From contig JASBUN010000026.1 of the NCBI GenBank assembly GCA_030147845.1, positions 1 through 64,000 of the forward strand: a DNA stretch of 64,000 bases, written 5' to 3'. Below are positions 54,611 through 62,918 of this stretch, piece after piece. The stretch is from Gammaproteobacteria bacterium. Its GTDB lineage: Bacteria > Pseudomonadota > Gammaproteobacteria > JASBUN01. Under the pieces are notes generated by a model. That model made no database searches and was not told where the DNA came from. It saw only the letters and a program-made list of their open reading frames with translations. Both the position numbers and the translations under genes were made by a program. Numbering within the stretch: the stretch's first letter is position 1; each line of letters opens with the position of its first letter.

Positions 54611-54946
54611 CTACATTAACCGACCGCTACGGGGATCAACGTAGATGATGCGGACGACGCCACCACGCGTCAGAATTTTGATGCGATAGACCATACGCCC
54701 GTCCGCTTGTACACGGCCGGCGGCCAATACACGACCACCCACCCGGCGGTGCACCAGTGACACTGCTTCATCAAGCGAAAGGCCACCGCCGCGCTCGGCC
54801 GCCGCTCCCCGCGTGCGCTCGAACTCGGCCGCCGCCGGCGCCGTAAGCACCGGGAAGGCCGCCATTGCCATGCTTGACGCAAACAATGAACTCAATAGCG
54901 CGAGAGAAATTACTTGGGTTCGCATGTTCATCAGTAGCCGTGTCAT
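54611..54946 (-). CDS. Secreted PepSY-domain protein
   Basis: A 111-residue protein with a signal peptide (MRTQVISLALLSSLFASSMAMA type, cleavage near AMA-AF) and one PepSY domain (LSLDEAVSLVHRRVGGRVLAAG...YRIKILTRGGVVRIIYVDPRSG). PepSY domains often inhibit proteases or accompany two-component systems. It is the first gene of the unit with the PhoP/PhoQ-like pair. Three in-frame ATGs (54946, 54931, 54925) could serve as start; the latter two sit closer to the signal-peptide core. Confidence 0.83.
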   Translation of the reverse strand: MTRLLMNMRTQVISLALLSSLFASSMAMAAFPVLTAPAAAEFERTRGAAAERGGGLSLDEAVSLVHRRVGGRVLAAGRVQADGRMVYRIKILTRGGVVRIIYVDPRSGRLM

Positions 54947-55021
54947 TTTGGAGCCGCGGCGTAGGCGGCGTCAGCTCAATTTGCTGGGATTCAGCCAACT
55001 GTACCACATCGGCACAAAGAC

Positions 55022-55567
55022 TCAGCGCTCCTCCGGCGACACCGATACCCGCACGTCGATGAAGGCGCCCGGTCTGTGGTCGGTGCGCGTCACATAGTCG
55101 TGACCGCGATAGCGGTAGGTTACGTCATAACCATCGGCACGGCGCTCGTCACTGTAGTCGACAGTACGCCGACAGACCCGCTCAGTGGTTACATAACTAT
55201 CGTCGCGAGATTGGCTATGGCGAATATCGCTACCGATGGACGCACCCAGGATCGCGCCCGCCACCGTGGCGACGGTTCGCCCACGTCCGCCACCCATGGT
55301 ATTGCCAACCGCTCCGCCGATGATGCTGCCGAGTACCAAGGGCGTACTGGAACGGTAACCGGCGCGCTCGTGGCGCACGTCCTGGTCCCAACATTCGCGG
55401 CGCGGGTGAGCGACGCGTACTACGCGGTACACGGGGCTTACATTGACCACTCGGGCGCGATCATAGTAGCTGCCGCCGGCACCGTAATCATCCGCGTGGA
55501 CGGTCATCGAGCCCGCGAAAGCAAGAGCGCTCATCGCTGTAGCGACAATCAGTTTGCTGGTAGTCAT
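55022..55567 (-). CDS. Glycine-zipper 2TM surface protein
   Basis: About 181 residues from the ATG at 55567, with AGGAG upstream. It has a signal peptide (LIVATAMSALAFAGSMTVHA) and then a central glycine zipper VLGSIIGGAVGNTMGGGRG with VATVAGAILGASIGSDI, the arrangement of Rickettsia 17-kDa-antigen-like outer-membrane proteins. There is no lipobox cysteine at the cleavage site. The C-terminal part is Tyr/Arg/Asp-rich (DGYDVTYRYRGHDYVTRTDH). It is probably periplasmic or outer-membrane; no defined function. Confidence 0.82.
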   Translation of the reverse strand: MTTSKLIVATAMSALAFAGSMTVHADDYGAGGSYYDRARVVNVSPVYRVVRVAHPRRECWDQDVRHERAGYRSSTPLVLGSIIGGAVGNTMGGGRGRTVATVAGAILGASIGSDIRHSQSRDDSYVTTERVCRRTVDYSDERRADGYDVTYRYRGHDYVTRTDHRPGAFIDVRVSVSPEER

Positions 55568-55786
55568 GGCGAATCTCCTGTCTGTATCGAGGTAACCATA
55601 CGAACGCTCATTTGAGCTTGGGTACAGGTTATCCCCGACTGGCTGAACCGTACCTGAATGAAGGCCAAACCGCAGCTGAACCGGTCGCCAAGCCACGGCG
55701 GTTGACTCGAACGCCGATCCTGAGCGTTAATAGACGAGGGCCAATCCGGGTAGATTTATCATAAAGAACGGCCACGGGAGAAACGG

Positions 55787-56272
55787 ATGCACGACTCTGA
55801 AACAGCGGAGCAGGAACGACGCACGGGATCCCAGCATTTGATCCGCGACCTGGTTCACCTGCGTACAACGATGTTGGCGTTGTATGCCAAACTAGCGGCG
55901 CGTAAACCATTCGTCAGCGATGATGACATATCGGAGTTGTTGCGGGAGTTCTGCGAAATTTTGATCGACTATACCGCCAACGCGCATTTCCGGCTGTACC
56001 GCTTCCTCGACGAGAAATCCGAAAAACGCCGCGCCGTGCTCGATTTAGCCCACCGGATCTACCCACGTATCGTCGAGAGTACACAATACATTGTCGACTT
56101 CAATGATCGCTATGACGCGCCCGCAGATGGAGCGCCATCGGTCCGCCTGGAAAAGGATTTGTCCTCGCTCGGTGAGGAACTCGCCGAACGTATCGAACTC
56201 GAAGACCGGCTTATCGAGGTTTTATGCAAGCCGCGCGGCAATAGGCTCGATAGCCAACGCGCGCCTACCTGA
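55787..56272 (+). CDS. rsd: Rsd/AlgQ-family anti-sigma-70 regulator
   Basis: A 161-residue all-helical protein matching Rsd/AlgQ along its length. It has VHLRTTMLALYAKLAARKP, FCEILIDYTANAHFRLYRFL (compare the Asp-Tyr-x-x-x-x-His-Phe block of Rsd), a Tyr-Asp turn after DFNDRYDA, and the closing LGEELAERIELEDRLIEVL. Rsd binds the sigma-70 region 4 and shifts RNA polymerase toward alternative sigma factors; AlgQ also regulates alginate. The family is largely confined to Gammaproteobacteria, which helps place the genome. Stand-alone gene. Confidence 0.85.
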   Translation: MHDSETAEQERRTGSQHLIRDLVHLRTTMLALYAKLAARKPFVSDDDISELLREFCEILIDYTANAHFRLYRFLDEKSEKRRAVLDLAHRIYPRIVESTQYIVDFNDRYDAPADGAPSVRLEKDLSSLGEELAERIELEDRLIEVLCKPRGNRLDSQRAPT

Positions 56273-56474
56273 ACGGTCCTGCAGTCATACGCGGCTGACC
56301 AGCCGCCACGCCGCCAAAGCCTTCGCCTGTCCGTTCCGCCTCGTTCCGTATCAGACGTTGGAGGCGTTGTCCGGCTCAATTACCGCTCGCAGCGAATCCA
56401 GCTTCCGGCCACACCCTACCCGTCCGCGCCCAACGCGAGTGGGCGCGAACCGTTCCGCAGCAAAGCTGAACCCG

Positions 56475-56897
56475 TCAGCCAACGGCGTGTTCGGGTTTCG
56501 AGTCGTCTTCCGGTTCGCCCTGCCAGAGCATTTCGTAGCCTAGCTCATAGGTCTCGGTGCAAAACTTCGCCAACGCGTCGAACTTCTCCTTAAAGACGTG
56601 ATCGGCGTGCGAGCGCTCGTGCTGCTCAAACGACTGCCAGTAGGTAACGATGGCAATGTGATCGTCTGTGGCCTTGTCGGGATCAGCCGCCACGGAGCCC
56701 TCGGCTGAGATGAAGCCGGCATATTTGAAGACCTGACCACCGATGAAACCGCCGCGATCGTCGCCATAGGTATTTTTGACCACGTTACACATTTCGCCCA
56801 AAGCGAGTTCGACGTCTTCGGTGCTGACACCCTCCTTGAGCTTGACCACGTTGAATAACATTGTCGACCCAAAGGGAATTTTCAACGGCTCGAACAT
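56475..56897 (-). CDS. ABM-like ferredoxin-fold protein with HxxxH motif
   Basis: A 140-residue protein with one dimeric alpha-beta barrel (antibiotic biosynthesis monooxygenase type) domain. It has an N-terminal strand MLFNVVKLKEGVS, a middle strand HIAIVTYWQSFEQHERSH, then a long helix ending in YEMLWQGEPED. The HERSH pair plus a later Glu in a Trp-x-x-Glu context recalls the His-x3-His...Glu iron site of sulfur oxygenase reductase. The enzyme is much larger, and the spacing here is about seven residues longer, so this is a resemblance only. No signal peptide. The 3' and 5' neighbours do not suggest a role. Confidence 0.7.
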   Translation of the reverse strand: MFEPLKIPFGSTMLFNVVKLKEGVSTEDVELALGEMCNVVKNTYGDDRGGFIGGQVFKYAGFISAEGSVAADPDKATDDHIAIVTYWQSFEQHERSHADHVFKEKFDALAKFCTETYELGYEMLWQGEPEDDSKPEHAVG

Positions 56898-57240
56898 GAG
56901 TACACCTCCTCATTAAGCGATACATGTACTGAAGGGACGCACGCCCTGGAAAACAACTTTGGCAATGCTGCCGGCGTATTACGCAGCCGCCTACTACAGG
57001 CGGCCCATCAGTGTATTAGTGATATCTAATATCTAGTTGTTGAGCAATGAAGTCAAGTATTTTCGGGAAAAAATTTATATGGCTATCAATAATGCGGCCG
57101 AATAGGTTTGGTAACTTATTGTGAAATTTTACAATTCGATATATCGCGCTCACGCACAGCCACTCGCGCAAGCAAGTTATAGGTAAAAAATATCAGGGAA
57201 TAGCGTGCCGGCCGGGCTCGCGCGTCGCCGGCACTAAGGT
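56898..57240. other. AT-richer intergenic region, no feature recognised
   Basis: A 343-bp spacer that is distinctly more AT-rich than its surroundings (for example around 57010-57140). It must contain the promoter of the ABM-like gene. I see no RNA gene, operator palindrome or reading frame. Confidence 0.5.
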
Positions 57241-57549
57241 TCAAGCATCAGGGGTTTTTGGCTTCTTCTTCATTAAGCCGGAGGATTCCAAGGGGATAAC
57301 GACATTGTCACGCGCGCGCGGCTCGTCGGTGAAACGCGGTCGCTCACTCATGACACGGCCCGCCTCGCGCGCCAATTCCTGCTCGCGTTCGGAAATCAAC
57401 AGTAGACAATCCCGTAATTCTCGCAGGGTGCCCTCTTTGAGTGGGTGAATCATGCCAGGGGGCGTGGCGGTATCCTTGATGATGCGGGTTAAGGTCTTTT
57501 TGACCGCCAACAACATGATTTCTTCTCGAGATGGATCTTGCTCAGCCAT
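57241..57549 (-). CDS. Small conserved protein, function unknown
   Basis: A 102-residue, highly charged, soluble protein. It begins DPSREEIMLLAVKKTLTRII, followed by a helix-rich middle (LRELRDCLLLISEREQELAREAG) and an Arg/Pro-rich tail (RPRFTDEPRARDNVVIPL). I recall similar short proteins of sulfur-oxidising and related proteobacteria that databases sometimes label segregation and condensation protein A, a label this length and content does not justify. The regular codon use and clear start suggest it is real. Confidence 0.62.
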   Translation of the reverse strand: MAEQDPSREEIMLLAVKKTLTRIIKDTATPPGMIHPLKEGTLRELRDCLLLISEREQELAREAGRVMSERPRFTDEPRARDNVVIPLESSGLMKKKPKTPDA

Positions 57550-57772
57550 GTCTACTCCAAATGTCCCGCGCGCCGCTCAATATCAGACCAGTATATTACT
57601 ATACGATATTACTATATGCGCCGCGCCATGCGCGAATCCGGGTTGCCGGCGGCAATCGCGTTATACTAGTAGCCAGTAAACGACAGGCAACGCGGCCGCG
57701 CCGTTGTCAGGGTTGGGTGGACACTAATAGTTGGCCGTGCAACGCTAGATAATCAAGAGGCTGGGACTCAGC

Positions 57773-57994
57773 ATGCCCTATTTCGTTTTCAAGGTATACG
57801 ACAACCGCACTTTCGAGCCGGTCGACTCGTTCGCGCAATACCGCGACGCAAAGCGGCGTACACGCGAACTTCGCGCCGGGATTCCGGGTGGCGAAGCCTA
57901 CACCTTTCGCTTGATCTACGCCCGTCATGAAAGCGAAGCAGAACGGCTGCTGGCGCAAAAACGCGAAGCCCGTCCGCTCGGCGAAGACAGCTGA
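57773..57994 (+). CDS. Small conserved hypothetical protein
   Basis: A 73-residue protein, MPYFVFKVYDNRTFEPVDSF at the start, then a basic helical stretch DAKRRTRELRAG and a closing helix with RHESEAERLLAQKRE. It is soluble, with no recognised domain. Its start follows a purine-rich AAGAGG at 57757-57762. The divergent partner is the 102-residue unknown at 57241. A small nucleic-acid- or protein-binding role is possible, with no further evidence. Confidence 0.6.
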   Translation: MPYFVFKVYDNRTFEPVDSFAQYRDAKRRTRELRAGIPGGEAYTFRLIYARHESEAERLLAQKREARPLGEDS

Positions 57995-58100
57995 CAGCCG
58001 GGCCGGCCGCCGTTTGACGGCACGACCGCGAGGCATACGAACGCGCGAACAACCTCAGCTGCGCGCGCGTCCGTACCATCGCCATCGCTGCCTCGGCACG

Positions 58101-58424
58101 TTACCATCCGTAGTAGTCCAAGTGGATTCGATAACCGGAACGGTCATAATAGCGCGGCGCGTAGTAACGATCATCACGGTCATATTCGCGATACTCGCGA
58201 TGGCGCCAATAATGACGTTCGTTCCAGCGGTGACGCCAAGCCCGATGTTCACGACGATACTCACGCTCATGGTGGCGGTACACGGGTCCGCCAACGTAAT
58301 AGGTTACGCTGCCGCGATAGCCGCCGTCGTCATCGTCATCCGCATGCGCTGCGTTCATGCTGACCAATCCGCCGGCCAGCAGCAGGCTGCCCACAATTGC
58401 AATGGCTTTCCGGTGCATATTCAT
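58101..58424 (-). CDS. Small secreted Tyr/Arg/His-rich protein
   Basis: A 107-residue protein. A signal peptide (AIAIVGSLLLAGGLVSMNAAHA, cleavage AHA-DD) is followed by an acidic patch of five Asp and then a low-complexity region of alternating Arg, His and Tyr (HHEREYRREHRAWRHRW, HREYREYDRDDRYYAPRYY). The composition is like that of the tail of the glycine-zipper protein at 55022-55567. It could bind metals or polyanions in the periplasm, but no known domain is present. Confidence 0.65.
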   Translation of the reverse strand: MNMHRKAIAIVGSLLLAGGLVSMNAAHADDDDDGGYRGSVTYYVGGPVYRHHEREYRREHRAWRHRWNERHYWRHREYREYDRDDRYYAPRYYDRSGYRIHLDYYGW

Positions 58425-58593
58425 AGCTCACCTCAAATGGATCGTTTGGATCGTTGGCACGGACCAGTCCGGCCATTTGTCAGTGTCTACGTTAACAAGG
58501 CGCGGCTGAACACCCGCTGAACGGATTATCTCATCGCCCGAAAATCCAACATCGCGCCATTTGGCCACAAAACCCTTCGCATAGTAGGCATAC

Positions 58594-59052
58594 ATGGACG
58601 AAGAGAATTACAAAGAAGTTTATAAGACCGTCAATGAACTGCCCTGTGTATTCGAAAAAGCGGTACTGACGCGCATGTTCGCGTGCGAGAAGGCAGTGAA
58701 AGCCAACATCGCCGAGCGCGAAGTGGTGGGTTGCACCGAAGTGAAAGCACATGAGCAATGCGCTCAATTGCTACATCGTATGCGCAGCGATGCCGCGTTC
58801 ACCTTGAAATTAACCCATGTATCGGGACCGCTACCACACGCCAAAGAGATCAAAGTGCAGTGCGGCGGACTACTCGGACTTCAGGCAAGCGTGGTCGCGC
58901 CGGCTGAACCAAAAGCCGGCGTAGATAACATTTTTGCCCTTATCGAAGCCGCCAAAAGGCGATTCGATCAGTTGAACGATTTCCCTCATCAGGCGATCAT
59001 TCAGTCCGTGGCACGGTTCGAAGCGCGCCGCAAGCGCGGGCGCAGACGCTGA
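58594..59052 (+). CDS. Conserved hypothetical protein with four cysteines
   Basis: A 152-residue soluble protein. It has cysteines in NELPCVFEKAV, RMFACEKAVKANI, VVGCTEVKAHEQCAQL and VQCGGLLGLQA; two of them (GCTEVKAHEQC) are spaced ten apart. The fold is predicted mainly helical in the first half with a strand region (FTLKLTHVSGPL, EIKVQCGGLLGL) in the middle and a basic C-terminus (FEARRKRGRRR). I do not recognise the family. The cysteines suggest a metal or redox site; the basic tail suggests contact with nucleic acid or membranes. Confidence 0.62.
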   Translation: MDEENYKEVYKTVNELPCVFEKAVLTRMFACEKAVKANIAEREVVGCTEVKAHEQCAQLLHRMRSDAAFTLKLTHVSGPLPHAKEIKVQCGGLLGLQASVVAPAEPKAGVDNIFALIEAAKRRFDQLNDFPHQAIIQSVARFEARRKRGRRR

Positions 59053-59427
59053 TAATTGTCGGCACATGTAGCGTCATCGGCCACGACGTAAATAAAACAT
59101 CAACCGAACCAAGCGGCCAAGCGCAGGCGCGTGCAAGCCGATCTTGTGGCTACAGCCACGTCGATACGTCGCCGGCGGCGGCGCTACAATTCCCCCTGGT
59201 TTCCGCATGAATGCGCCTTGGCGCGGCATCGGGCGACCGTCATTAGCGACATTTTTGCCGCCCGATTGGCCCAGCGGCGATGGTGCCGGTGCCGATCGCA
59301 TCGGCCGCAGGCAGCGGTACGGAAATTACGAGTTATCCATAATCGTGTCTGTGGCGGCTGTTTTAGCCGCGACTGACGCGCCGCACTGCTGCGCATTACA
59401 CGCTTCCGGTCCATACTCCCTTGCATA
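59053..59427. other. Intergenic region, no feature recognised
   Basis: A 375-bp spacer before the diguanylate cyclase gene. Short frames cross it on both strands, but none has a ribosome site or family resemblance. No RNA structure or operator seen. Confidence 0.45.
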
Positions 59428-60222
59428 ATGAACAACAAATTTGCACGCCGCCAAAACGATATTCGCCAAGTGAAGTATTACTGGGCATACGTGCTCGTGC
59501 TTTCGCCATTGTTCACCGATTTGCTGGAGGTCGGACACCTGCCCCGTCACGCGCACGGATATATTAGCGAAACCATTCTCGGCGCGCTGATCGGTGTCGG
59601 CGTATTCCTGATTCAACGCGATATGATTCGTCTGCGCACGCTGGTGCAGACCGACGCACTTACCGGCTTATTCAATCGACGCAAATTTTTCGAAGACTTA
59701 ACGCAAGAAGTCGTGCGGGCGCAACGTCTGGGCACCAAACTATCGTTGATATACCTTGATGTCGACCGATTCAAACAGATCAACGACCACTATGGGCACG
59801 CTGAAGGTGACGCGGTACTGCGCGCCTTGGCGCGCATGCTGAGCTGCGGAGAACGCCAGCAACTGGATATGTGTTACCGCCTGGGTGGCGATGAATTTGC
59901 CGTGCTGCTGATCGGCGCCAATGACGGCGAAGCCCGTGAAGCGCTACAGCGCTCGGCACGCGAATGCGGCCGACGACAACCGGTGTTACAACGGCACGCT
60001 CTGACCCTCTCTTTTGGCATTGCCCAATACCGGGGCAACGGTGAGAGTATTGAGTCATTTGTGCAACGCGCCGATCGGCTGATGTACCAGACCAAGCGCA
60101 ACGAGGAGAGTGAGCGGCTGTCGGTAATCCTTCCCGACGACGAGTACGGCACGGATTCCAGCGACAACGCAAGGCCGATAACACAGGATCGGCCAATGAA
60201 CGCGCGGTCATCGACCCTTTAA
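59428..60222 (+). CDS. Diguanylate cyclase (GGDEF)
   Basis: A 264-residue membrane-tethered cyclase. It has two N-terminal hydrophobic segments (about 13-32 and 45-63) and then a GGDEF domain (about 75-240: TDALTGLFNRRKFFEDL, LIYLDVDRFKQINDHYGHAEGD, YRLGGDEFAVLL). The active-site GGDEF is intact, so it should make c-di-GMP. The upstream inhibitory RxxD site is absent: the aligned residues are QQLD. The enzyme may therefore lack product inhibition. No periplasmic sensor domain is present between the short membrane segments. Confidence 0.92.
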   Translation: MNNKFARRQNDIRQVKYYWAYVLVLSPLFTDLLEVGHLPRHAHGYISETILGALIGVGVFLIQRDMIRLRTLVQTDALTGLFNRRKFFEDLTQEVVRAQRLGTKLSLIYLDVDRFKQINDHYGHAEGDAVLRALARMLSCGERQQLDMCYRLGGDEFAVLLIGANDGEAREALQRSARECGRRQPVLQRHALTLSFGIAQYRGNGESIESFVQRADRLMYQTKRNEESERLSVILPDDEYGTDSSDNARPITQDRPMNARSSTL

Positions 60223-60241
60223 CGATCGATATTCATCTCGG

Positions 60242-60643
60242 TCAGCGGTTGCTCTCACGTCCGTAAGGAAAGCGCACATGTCCGAACCGGATCACCAACA
60301 CGGTCAGCGCGAGCAACAGCACGGCGACCGCGACGCCGATGATTTTCCACGTATCCATGCCTTTCATGTCCAGTATCAAGTAGCGCGCCAAGGCCACCAT
60401 GCCGATGTACAGTGGCAGGCGTACCGGCAGTTGCCCGGACTCGAGATATATCGAGACCATGGACACCACCTCGAGGTAGATGAACAACAACAATAGGTCA
60501 TCGAGTCCGACGCGCCCGTCCTGAAGCATCACCACGATTTCCTGCATCACGGCAACGATGGTGGCGGCGGCGATAATCAAAAGCCCGACACCTTCAACCC
60601 ATTTCAGTGCACGCAACGCCGTCTTACTGACCAATCTATCCAT
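60242..60643 (-). CDS. psiE: PsiE-like membrane protein
   Basis: A 133-residue protein with four hydrophobic segments (about 18-36, 50-70, 76-92, 98-118). It has the family pattern DDLLLLFIYLEVVSMVSIYLESG, followed by LPVRLPLYIGMVALARYLI, characteristic of the PsiE phosphate-starvation-inducible family. The function of PsiE is not defined. It is convergent with the diguanylate cyclase, 19 bp apart. Confidence 0.82.
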   Translation of the reverse strand: MDRLVSKTALRALKWVEGVGLLIIAAATIVAVMQEIVVMLQDGRVGLDDLLLLFIYLEVVSMVSIYLESGQLPVRLPLYIGMVALARYLILDMKGMDTWKIIGVAVAVLLLALTVLVIRFGHVRFPYGRESNR

Positions 60644-60793
60644 CGCCCATCCCCCAAACGCACCGGTCTAGCTGCAGGCCAGAGCGTATGTTGTCGGTTC
60701 TCCCGCCGGTTGGCAAGTCGCGCCAATGTCACATTGCGGTCATACCAGCGCGCTACCGTGAACGCTGACTGTATTAACTTGAGAGCCAGCCAC

Positions 60794-61012
60794 ATGATGT
60801 CATCACACGCCTCACAAGCGATCTTTTCGATGCCGCACGGCACGCCGGACGAACGCGCCGCGCGCGACGATATCGCCTATCTCGAACGCCGCCTCAGCGA
60901 AATGGGCAGCAGTGGCGATTGCGCCTACGAGCGTGCGCTGGCCGGCGCGTTCCGCATCATGCTAGAGCAGCGCCGCACAATGCTGGCGTGCAATCAGCAT
61001 AAACGTATCTAA
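60794..61012 (+). CDS. Small conserved hypothetical protein
   Basis: A 72-residue protein from the double ATG at 60794. Most of it is a predicted helical stretch (DERAARDDIAYLERRLSEMG and CAYERALAGAFRIMLEQRRT). It is soluble and moderately acidic. The upstream frame extends to 60710 but the ATG pair follows AGAGCC and gives a sensible start. No family recognised. Confidence 0.5.
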   Translation: MMSSHASQAIFSMPHGTPDERAARDDIAYLERRLSEMGSSGDCAYERALAGAFRIMLEQRRTMLACNQHKRI

Positions 61013-61112
61013 AGCGATTCAGTTCTATCCAGCACCGCAGCGCAAATGAATTGTGCGCCCGGCATTCGGCGCTTTTATCGGGCCATTTACCACCATGGTC
61101 GTAAACGGAACG

Positions 61113-61637
61113 CTATCGATGCCGTCCGGTCACCGGTGCAAACCGCAGTACTTCCAGACGCCAACGCCGTTCGGTAGCGTGCAAGATAATGCACGATGGC
61201 CCACCGTAGGTACGTGACCGGCCGGCCGCGCCCGGATTAAGCACCCACGGTCGCGCGTCCCGATCGACGCACAAACGGTGGCTATGCCCGTAGACAATGG
61301 CGTGCGCCAGCGGATCGATCCGCCGCAACCGGTCGTGACGATGGCTAACACTGCCAGCACGGTGACCGTGAACGACCACCAGCCTGCCCCCCGGCAGATC
61401 GATACACTGCTGCTCCGGCAAAGTGTCCAGAACTACGCGATCCTCGCGCGGCCATTTAAAGCTGACATCGTTGTTACCGCGCACGGCTATCACCGTAACC
61501 CCAGGCTGTCGCAGTTCGCTTAACACTGCCGCGCAACCGATGTCGCCGGCGTGGACGGCCATTGCGCTGCGGTGAGCCTGATCAAGCACGCGCGCATCCA
61601 AAGCGCCGTGGGTATCGGATAAAATCGTCACGCGCAT
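61113..61637 (-). CDS. YfcE/MJ0936-type metallophosphoesterase
   Basis: A 174-residue calcineurin-like phosphatase with the full metal-binding set: SDTHG (residue 7 on), HAGDIG, GNND, VVHGH and YGHSHRL. The size and motifs match the YfcE/MJ0936 group of manganese-dependent phosphodiesterases. In this family the physiological substrate is unknown. The start has no strong ribosome site but the N-terminal strand MRVTILSDTHG fixes it. Confidence 0.9.
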   Translation of the reverse strand: MRVTILSDTHGALDARVLDQAHRSAMAVHAGDIGCAAVLSELRQPGVTVIAVRGNNDVSFKWPREDRVVLDTLPEQQCIDLPGGRLVVVHGHRAGSVSHRHDRLRRIDPLAHAIVYGHSHRLCVDRDARPWVLNPGAAGRSRTYGGPSCIILHATERRWRLEVLRFAPVTGRHR

Positions 61638-61736
61638 GCGCGGTATTCCCTACTATTCCGCCGACATGCGATCGTAGCGGCGAACCGATACACTATTGAC
61701 ACTTTTATATGAGCCCGCCACCATGGATCCCCGTTC

Positions 61737-62291
61737 ATGAACGATAAATACGACCGCCAACAGCAGATTATTGTCGCCCACGCGCCACTGATCGTACACG
61801 TGGTACGCGCGTGCCAAAATGCTGACCTGCTTGCCGACCTGGAGCGCGTACTGCACACACTCGCGGAGTACGGACAAGCACCCATGGTCGGGGTGATTCG
61901 GCGTATTTTAGCCGGCTCGCGCGACGCCGCATTGCTGAAACAGCTCGACGATGACGATGCGGTGGTGATTAGCGCCATTCTGCGCGGGCTACAAAATCCG
62001 TCCACGCTGCCCGACATCAATGCTAAACCGGAGGCCAGCGCGGCCGCGCCCGGACTGGCTAGTATCATCCATGCCGCCGCCCATGGTCAGCCGGAGGCAT
62101 TGAATGCATTGGCCAATATGGCCGAACAGATGAACGCAGCCGGCGGTGACATGGCGCGCCTGAGCGCCATTATGCGCCGCCTACTCAATGGCGAGCGCGA
62201 TAGTGAACGTTTATGCAAGGGTATGGGCGCGCAAGGCGAATCGCTAGTATTATCGATTTTAGCAGAACTGACACGCCTGGAGCCGCACTGA
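61737..62291 (+). CDS. Conserved hypothetical helical protein
   Basis: A 184-residue soluble protein. The first half (VRACQNADLLADLERVLHTL, APMVGVIRRILAGSRDAALL) and the second (QPEALNALANMAEQMNAAGG, LSAIMRRLLNGERDSERLC) both contain an (I/M)RR(I/L)L-(A/N)G repeat, suggesting two copies of a helical module about 120 residues apart. I do not recognise a family. It is flanked by the phosphatase and a small membrane-protein gene. It is probably real, on account of the repeated motif and clear start. Confidence 0.6.
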   Translation: MNDKYDRQQQIIVAHAPLIVHVVRACQNADLLADLERVLHTLAEYGQAPMVGVIRRILAGSRDAALLKQLDDDDAVVISAILRGLQNPSTLPDINAKPEASAAAPGLASIIHAAAHGQPEALNALANMAEQMNAAGGDMARLSAIMRRLLNGERDSERLCKGMGAQGESLVLSILAELTRLEPH

Positions 62292-62414
62292 GCGCGATCG
62301 CGCCAAACCATCGCCGCCGCACGAATGATGGCAATACTTGCGCACCAACCCCGGAGAGCTACGCTTAGGGGTATGGTGCACTGACCTTCGTAGCCACCGC
62401 TAGAGCATAGCACT

Positions 62415-62918
62415 GTGACCAACGCCATCTGCCGAGCCCGAGTGGGCGCCTATATCATTATCGTGCTAGGAATCATCCTCGCCGCAATGTGGTCGGTGCG
62501 ACCGTTCTTCACGGCCGGATATAAGCTGTCCCTGATCGGGCTGGCCGCCGCCCTCACACCTTATTATCTGTACGCATTGATCACCGCCGCGAAGCGCGCG
62601 GTTGTGATTATCCTACCCGGTATCCTACTGTTGCTGGTGCAAGTCATCGTCCAATTCGGCAGTTATCTGCAATGGCCGGAAATGGGCGCACTGACAGCAT
62701 GGCTTCCATTGTGGCAGAGCGTGATCGTGCTGCCGGTCGGCGTGCTGTTGGCCTGGGCGCTATCGGCGCTAACACGCGGCCAGCGACCGCCGCCACCGGC
62801 ATCGCGCCGCCGACGTCGTCATAGCCGAGGCACTGCGGCCGCCGGCGACAATTGGAAAAACGCCATGGCCGTAGCGCTGGTCGCTGCGGCGACCACGTCC
62901 GGCGCGCAGCCCATATAA
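62415..62918 (+). CDS. Small membrane protein with basic tail, function unknown
   Basis: A 167-residue protein from GTG at 62415 (no strong ribosome site seen). It has four hydrophobic segments (about 10-27, 35-55, 60-82, 97-118). An Arg/Pro-rich tail (RPPPPASRRRRRHSRG) follows. The last 100 bases overlap the 3' end of tatD in antisense, so the tail beyond about residue 130 may be a read-through of that region. The hydrophobic core indicates a genuine gene, but the family is unknown to me. Confidence 0.55.
   Translation: MTNAICRARVGAYIIIVLGIILAAMWSVRPFFTAGYKLSLIGLAAALTPYYLYALITAAKRAVVIILPGILLLLVQVIVQFGSYLQWPEMGALTAWLPLWQSVIVLPVGVLLAWALSALTRGQRPPPPASRRRRRHSRGTAAAGDNWKNAMAVALVAAATTSGAQPI

Noticed and set aside
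57580-57620. Repeated TATTACTATA-like segments that recall the operator.
   Set aside because: They form a short direct repeat of ATATTACTATA, not the TGGTATAC inverted repeat. They may simply be an AT-rich promoter.
57789-57801. A GTATAC core resembling the operator motif.
   Set aside because: It lies inside the coding sequence of the 73-residue protein and has no palindromic flanks. The six-base core alone is expected by chance about once per several kilobases.
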